Position numbers and translations under genes: made by a program. The notes beneath the pieces are model-generated. The model was not told where the DNA came from, did no database searches, and was given only the letters and a program-made list of their open reading frames with translations. From Rhodoferax sp. UBA5149 (GTDB lineage: Bacteria > Pseudomonadota > Gammaproteobacteria > Burkholderiales > Burkholderiaceae_C), in assembly GCF_002413825.1 (NCBI RefSeq), contig NZ_DHXT01000038.1:1-9518 (forward strand): a stretch of 9,518 nucleotides of DNA. The letters are read 5' to 3'. This document shows positions 6,269 to 9,518 of this stretch, piece by piece; the first letter of the stretch is position 1, and every line of letters starts with the position of its first letter.

Positions 6269-8402
6269 AAACCTGACGCTGCACTCCACCCTGTGTCGCC
6301 GCGAGGCCGGCGCATTTCTGAAGGCCATCGAGTCGGGTGAGGATGTGGTGGTCGCCTGCACCCAGGAGAAACGGCTGTTTACCGAACTGGCGGAGCAGAC
6401 CGCCGGGGCAGAGCGCGGGGCAACTGCTTACGCGCCGATTCGTTTCGTCAACATTCGCGAAACCGGTGGCTGGAGCCGGGATGCAGCCCAGGCCAGCCCC
6501 AAGATTGCCGCCCTGCTGGTCGCCGCCCATCTGCCCGAGCCGGAACCGGTCGCCACCGTCACTTACACGAGCACCGGGCGGCTGTTGATCATTGGCGAAC
6601 TCGGCGCGGCCGAGCGCGCCGCCGAGCTGCTGGGCGATGATCTGGGCATCACCTTGTTCACGCAAGGCGCGGGCGACACCATGGGCTACGGGGGCGCGAT
6701 GCAGGAGCGGCGTTACCCGGTGCTGGGGGGCCAGATTCAGGCCCTCACGGGCTGGCTCGGCGCCTTCGAGCTCAAGTGGCTGCGCAACAACCCGATTGAT
6801 CTGGACCTGTGCACGCGTTGCAACGCCTGTCTGGTGGCCTGCCCCGAGGCTGCCATTGGCCTGGACTACCAGATTGACTTGAACCTGTGCCAATCGCACC
6901 GCGCCTGCGTCAAGGCGTGCCAGGCGGCGGGCGCAATTGATTTCAGCCGCGTGCCTGAGACTGCGAGCGAAACTTTTGATCTGATTCTTGACCTTCGCGC
7001 CACCCCCGCTTTCAGCCAGCACGCCTTGCCGCAAGGCTACCTGCGCTGGGATGGCCGGGACGCCAAGCCGCTGATGACGTTGCGCGCGCTGGTGGGCGAG
7101 TTTGAAAAGCCCAAGTTCGTTCTTTACAAACAAAAACTTTGCGCCCACAGCCGCAATGAAAAAACCGGCTGCACGGCCTGCATCGACGTTTGTTCTGCGT
7201 CTGCCATCAGCAGCGAGCGCGGCGTCGCCGGGCCGCCCCAAGGCGCCGAACGTCCCCTTGGGGGGCAGCGTAGCGTGGGGGCTTCTCAGTCTCGGCAGCG
7301 GGTCTTGGTCAATCCCAATCTGTGTGTGGGCTGCGGCACCTGCAGCACGGTCTGCCCCAGCGGCGCCTTGAGCTATGCCTATCCGCGCGCCAGCGAGCAA
7401 GGGGTCAGGCTCAAGACCCTGCTGGCCACCTACGCCCGCTGCGGCGGCAAAGATGCCGCGCTGCTGCTGCACAGCCAGGAGGCGGGCGCGCGCTTGCTGG
7501 GTGACCTGGGTCGCCTTGCCCAACTGGACAGCGGCACGCATGGCAATCAACACGATGGCACGCATGGCGTGCCGGCGCGCGTGCTGCCGATCGCCCTCTG
7601 GCATACCTCGTCGTTGGGGCTGGAAGTCTGGCTGACGGCCATGGCCTATGGCGCCTCGCAGGTCTGGGTGCTGATGACGGATGAAGAAGCACCGCAATAC
7701 CATGAGGCGATTCGCAGCCAGATGGCGGTGGCGCAGGCCATTCTGACGGGGCTGGGCTACCAGGGCGAACATTTCCGCGTGCTGCATGCCAGAGACGCAC
7801 GCGATCTGGCAGCGCTGGACGCCGATTTGCAGGCGGCTGCGGCCCAATGTGTCAGCCGCGGCGCGGGCTTCGCGGTGCAATCCGACAAACGGGCCACGCT
7901 GGAACTGGCGCTGGACCATTTGATAGCGCACGCGCCTTTGCGGCCCGAGGTCATTGCGCTGCCCGCCACCAGCTCGCCGCTGGGCGCACTGGTCATCAAC
8001 AAAGACACTTGCACGCTGTGCCTGAGCTGCGTCAACGCCTGCCCCGCGAGTGCCCTGCAGGACAACCCGGATTCGCCGCAACTCAAGTTCATCGAGAAAA
8101 ATTGCGTGCAGTGCGGCCTGTGCGTCAAGACCTGCCCGGAACAAGCGCTCGCCCTGCTGCCGCAGCTGAACCTGGCGCCCCGGCGCAAAGAGGCGGTCGT
8201 GCTCAACGAGATGAAGCCCTACACCTGTGTGCGCTGCAAGCAACCGTTTGGCACGCTCAAGGCGATCGAGGCCATGCTGGGCAAGCTCAGCGGCCACAGC
8301 ATGTTTCAGGGTGCGGCGCTGGAGCGCCTGAAAATGTGCGGTGATTGCCGGGTCATCGATATTTATTCGGCCCAGAATGAAACCAAAATCACGGACCTAT
8401 GA
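6195..8402 (+). CDS. Multi-cluster 4Fe-4S polyferredoxin of the formate dehydrogenase cluster
   Basis: This 735-residue cytosolic Fe-S protein probably carries electrons for, or helps assemble, formate dehydrogenase. Classical CxxCxxCxxxC sets are C206/209/212/216, C377/380/383/387, C606/609/612/616 and C637/640/643/647. Two variants are C232-x5-C238-x3-C242, with His235 where the second Cys is expected, and C316-x9-C326-x2-C329-x3-C333. An N-terminal set (C6, C8, C34, C55) loosely recalls the HdrA N-domain, and a C-terminal pair C678/681 with C715/718 could hold zinc or a cluster. Residues 345-364 come from a GC-rich palindromic repeat inserted in frame. A start at 6045 is open but rejected, because MTTLICDCNQTMPLD is the family-like N-terminus. 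The stop overlaps torD as ATGA. It may bind up to six 4Fe-4S clusters or more. Confidence 0.9.
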   Translation: MTTLICDCNQTMPLDPGSLGAALNENLTLHSTLCRREAGAFLKAIESGEDVVVACTQEKRLFTELAEQTAGAERGATAYAPIRFVNIRETGGWSRDAAQASPKIAALLVAAHLPEPEPVATVTYTSTGRLLIIGELGAAERAAELLGDDLGITLFTQGAGDTMGYGGAMQERRYPVLGGQIQALTGWLGAFELKWLRNNPIDLDLCTRCNACLVACPEAAIGLDYQIDLNLCQSHRACVKACQAAGAIDFSRVPETASETFDLILDLRATPAFSQHALPQGYLRWDGRDAKPLMTLRALVGEFEKPKFVLYKQKLCAHSRNEKTGCTACIDVCSASAISSERGVAGPPQGAERPLGGQRSVGASQSRQRVLVNPNLCVGCGTCSTVCPSGALSYAYPRASEQGVRLKTLLATYARCGGKDAALLLHSQEAGARLLGDLGRLAQLDSGTHGNQHDGTHGVPARVLPIALWHTSSLGLEVWLTAMAYGASQVWVLMTDEEAPQYHEAIRSQMAVAQAILTGLGYQGEHFRVLHARDARDLAALDADLQAAAAQCVSRGAGFAVQSDKRATLELALDHLIAHAPLRPEVIALPATSSPLGALVINKDTCTLCLSCVNACPASALQDNPDSPQLKFIEKNCVQCGLCVKTCPEQALALLPQLNLAPRRKEAVVLNEMKPYTCVRCKQPFGTLKAIEAMLGKLSGHSMFQGAALERLKMCGDCRVIDIYSAQNETKITDL
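7227..7285 (+). repeat. GC-rich palindromic dispersed repeat inside the polyferredoxin gene
   Basis: CCCCAAGG (7236-7243) and CCTTGGGG (7256-7263) form a perfect 8-bp stem with a 12-bp loop. GGGGGCAGCG, TAGCG and TGGGGGCTT follow. This arrangement matches a repeat I remember from many Comamonadaceae genomes, mostly between genes or in linkers. Here it adds about 20 codons without breaking the frame, giving Gly/Pro/Gln/Arg-rich residues between C333 and C377. Its boundaries are approximate. Confidence 0.7.
7533..7568 (+). repeat. Direct repeat GGCACGCATGGC, 24-bp period, in polyferredoxin gene
   Basis: The 12-mer GGCACGCATGGC occurs at 7533-7544 and again at 7557-7568, exactly eight codons apart. 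It encodes GTHGNQHDGTHG, a His/Gly-rich loop. This looks like a small in-frame duplication, or local slippage, in a linker that lies away from the cysteine blocks. Confidence 0.6.
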
Positions 8403-9028
8403 ACATGATGCCGGCGCCCACCTCCATGCCAAGCCCTGCGCTTGACGAAGAAACCGCACGGTCCGAGCTTTATGGCTTGCTAGCCCTCTTGTACTATGCG
8501 TCACCCGCTACTGAATTAATAGCAAATCTGCGCCTGGCCGCGACCGACGCGCCGGCCGCCGGCGCCTTTTTGGAAGAGCCCTGGCGCGCCCTGGTGGGGG
8601 TCGCCCGCGAGATGACTGACGAGGCCATTCAAAGCGAATACAGCGCCTTGTTTGGCGGCATCGGCAAGCCCGAGGTTTATCTTTACGGTTCACATTTTCT
8701 GAGCGGATTCCTCAACGAAAAACCGCTGGCCCGGCTGCGTACCGACTTGGGCCAACTGGGCCTGGCGCGTGACGAGAACATGTCCGAGACCGAAGATCAC
8801 TTCGCCTATCTGTGCGAAGTCATGCGCTACCTGATCGCCGGTGACGATGTGACGGTCGCCAACCTCACGCGCCAGCGTGAGTTTTTTTCAGTGCATGTGC
8901 AGCCGTGGGTGATGACGATGTGCGACAACCTTCAGCAGCACCCCAAAGCCCGGTTTTATGCGGCGCTGGCCGGGCTCACCCGCGCCTTCATGGGTGTCGA
9001 GGCGCAAGGCTTTGACATGCTGGCCTGA
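8399..9028 (+). CDS. TorD-family molybdoenzyme chaperone
   Basis: This 209-residue cytosolic chaperone of the TorD/DmsD/NarJ family binds the Tat leader or apo-form of a molybdoenzyme until the cofactor is loaded. Here the client is most likely the formate dehydrogenase catalytic subunit encoded downstream. Visible family signs are ELYGLLALLYYA (23-34), EYSALFGGIGKPEVYLYGSH (80-99) and the diagnostic E130-T-E-D133-H134 block, in a helical, cysteine-poor chain. Its ATG overlaps the stop of the polyferredoxin gene (ATGA), typical of coupled translation; an in-frame ATG at 8405 is an alternative start. Codons 28-42 coincide with a 44-bp repeat-like element that contains the 18-mer shared with 4783-4800. 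TorD fits better than NarJ because of the neighbours. Confidence 0.9.
   Translation: MNMMPAPTSMPSPALDEETARSELYGLLALLYYASPATELIANLRLAATDAPAAGAFLEEPWRALVGVAREMTDEAIQSEYSALFGGIGKPEVYLYGSHFLSGFLNEKPLARLRTDLGQLGLARDENMSETEDHFAYLCEVMRYLIAGDDVTVANLTRQREFFSVHVQPWVMTMCDNLQQHPKARFYAALAGLTRAFMGVEAQGFDMLA
8480..8523 (+). repeat. Repeat-like 44-bp element within torD
   Basis: CGCTACTGAATTAATAGC at 8506-8523 is the exact reverse complement of 4783-4800. When the whole 44 bp here is set beside 4756-4799 in the same orientation without gaps, both start CTAGCCC, both end TAGC, and I count 28 identical bases. The imperfect palindromic end box is flipped. The element encodes residues 28-42 of the chaperone and keeps the frame. 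Confidence 0.55.
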
Positions 9029-9200
9029 CGCGAATGACGCGACCGATACATGGCACCGAGCCGCATTTCATCGGGGCTGTGTACGCGTTTTCCCTAGGTC
9101 GATCGGACTTTTCTTTTGCGAAGAATCATTGCGGGGCCATCCAGTTCTCCCTACACTATGAATAGGATTACATAGCCGCCAGCATTCCTTGGAGACCACC
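9029..9200 (+). other. Gap between torD and the Tat-protein gene, likely second promoter region
   Basis: This is the longest gap in the cluster (172 bp). It holds two small palindromic hexamers, CCTAGG (9093-9098) and CGATCG (9100-9105), that could belong to a regulator site, followed by a possible sigma-70 promoter. No gene or strong terminator hairpin is seen. Confidence 0.5.
9129..9157 (+). promoter_or_regulatory. Possible sigma-70 promoter for the formate dehydrogenase structural genes
   Basis: TTGCGG (9129-9134) and TACACT (9152-9157) are spaced by 17 bp. Matches to consensus are modest (3 and 4 of 6). A start near 9164 would give a leader of about 37 bases before the ATG at 9201. Its position would let the structural genes be transcribed apart from the upstream accessory genes. 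Confidence 0.35.
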
Positions 9201-9404
9201 ATGCAGGACAGCCAGCCCAAAGCTTCCCGTCGAGGATTTTTTCTATCCGCGTCCGTGGCAGGTGCCACGCTGGCGTCGGCCACATGGATGAAGGCTCAGG
9301 TGCCAGAGGCGGTGGCCGAGTTGCCCAAGCCCGTGCCTGAAAGAGGCGGTGGCTACTCCTTAAGCGATCACGTCAAGCAGTATTACAAGACCACGCGCGT
9401 CTGA
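9201..9404 (+). CDS. Small Tat-signal protein of formate dehydrogenase region
   Basis: This 67-residue protein resembles the 'formate dehydrogenase region TAT target' family, encoded just before formate dehydrogenase genes in many proteobacteria. The twin-arginine motif is S9-R10-R11-G-F-F, followed by a hydrophobic stretch (13-27, FFLSASVAGATLASA). The short tail after it ends YSLSDHVKQYYKTTRV, the family signature. It may be a membrane-held or periplasmic accessory of the enzyme, but its exact role is unknown. The ATG at 9201 has GGAG at 9191-9194; an in-frame TTG at 9189 is less likely. The predicted catalytic-subunit gene starts 52 bp later, so the two are probably co-transcribed. Confidence 0.88.
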   Translation: MQDSQPKASRRGFFLSASVAGATLASATWMKAQVPEAVAELPKPVPERGGGYSLSDHVKQYYKTTRV

Positions 9405-9456
9405 TTTTTCGCTAGCACGCCGGGCCCACCGACCCACGCCGACTTTGGAGAGTTCC

Positions 9457-9518
9457 ATGTTGTTGACCAAAAAATCGGGTTCGTCCGATACCGCTGCCCG
9501 CTCACCTTTCGTCCACAG
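9457..9518 (+). CDS. fdhA: Formate dehydrogenase catalytic (alpha) subunit, first 20 codons
   Basis: Only MLLTKKSGSSDTAARSPFVH is in the window before the right edge. GGAGAG at 9447-9452 is a good ribosome site for the ATG. The MLLT(K/R)KS opening, and the place directly after a formate-dehydrogenase-region Tat protein and a TorD chaperone, fit the long Tat leader of the molybdenum (or tungsten) FDH alpha subunit of this cluster type. No catalytic residue is visible, so the call rests mainly on context, and whether the active site uses Sec or Cys cannot be told. Confidence 0.68.
   Translation, partial: MLLTKKSGSSDTAARSPFVH

Noticed and set aside
7913..7930. TTTGATAGC in the polyferredoxin gene as another repeat end box
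   Set aside because: Only nine bases resemble the repeat, there is no second arm, and it encodes a plausible helix, so chance is enough.
5844..8297. 817-codon open frame on the minus strand opposite the polyferredoxin gene
   Set aside because: It lacks recognisable domains, is rich in Arg/Gln/Ala/Gly as expected from antisense reading of GC-rich DNA, and lies opposite a gene with clear Fe-S motifs.

Overview
The window looks like a chromosomal segment of a Comamonadaceae-type betaproteobacterium (Rhodoferax/Polaromonas/Acidovorax relatives). The clues are the GC-rich coding style, the protein families and their order, and two kinds of short dispersed palindromic repeat that I associate with this family. 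The genus is not determined.

Left part (1-3308). The 5' end of metG (minus strand, cut by the window edge) is followed by an FMN-dependent NADH azoreductase gene (azoR, minus). A LysR-type regulator diverges from azoR, with a perfect 8-bp inverted repeat at its predicted promoter. A patatin-like phospholipase gene (minus) meets the regulator tail to tail, 7 bp away.

Middle (3309-5067). mrp/apbC, an Fe-S cluster carrier ATPase, diverges from the patatin gene. About 525 bp with no intact gene follow. They hold a dispersed repeat and two short coding-like remnants.

Right part (5068-9518). This is a tightly packed plus-strand cluster tied to respiratory formate dehydrogenase: a DUF3305 protein, a DUF3306 protein, a 735-residue polyferredoxin, a TorD-family chaperone, a small Tat-signal protein of the 'formate dehydrogenase region TAT target' type, and the first codons of what is probably the catalytic subunit. 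The first four genes overlap one another (8, 74 and 4 bp). A 172-bp gap with a possible promoter separates them from the Tat protein and catalytic subunit. TorD proteins mature molybdoenzymes. The polyferredoxin probably carries electrons or takes part in assembly. The roles of DUF3305 and DUF3306 are not known to me.

The most notable observations are these. A GC-rich palindromic repeat lies in frame between two cluster-binding blocks of the polyferredoxin. A 44-bp repeat-like element forms part of the torD coding sequence and shares an exact inverted 18-mer with the intergenic repeat. The polyferredoxin also has unusual extra cysteine sets at both ends and a His in place of one expected Cys.
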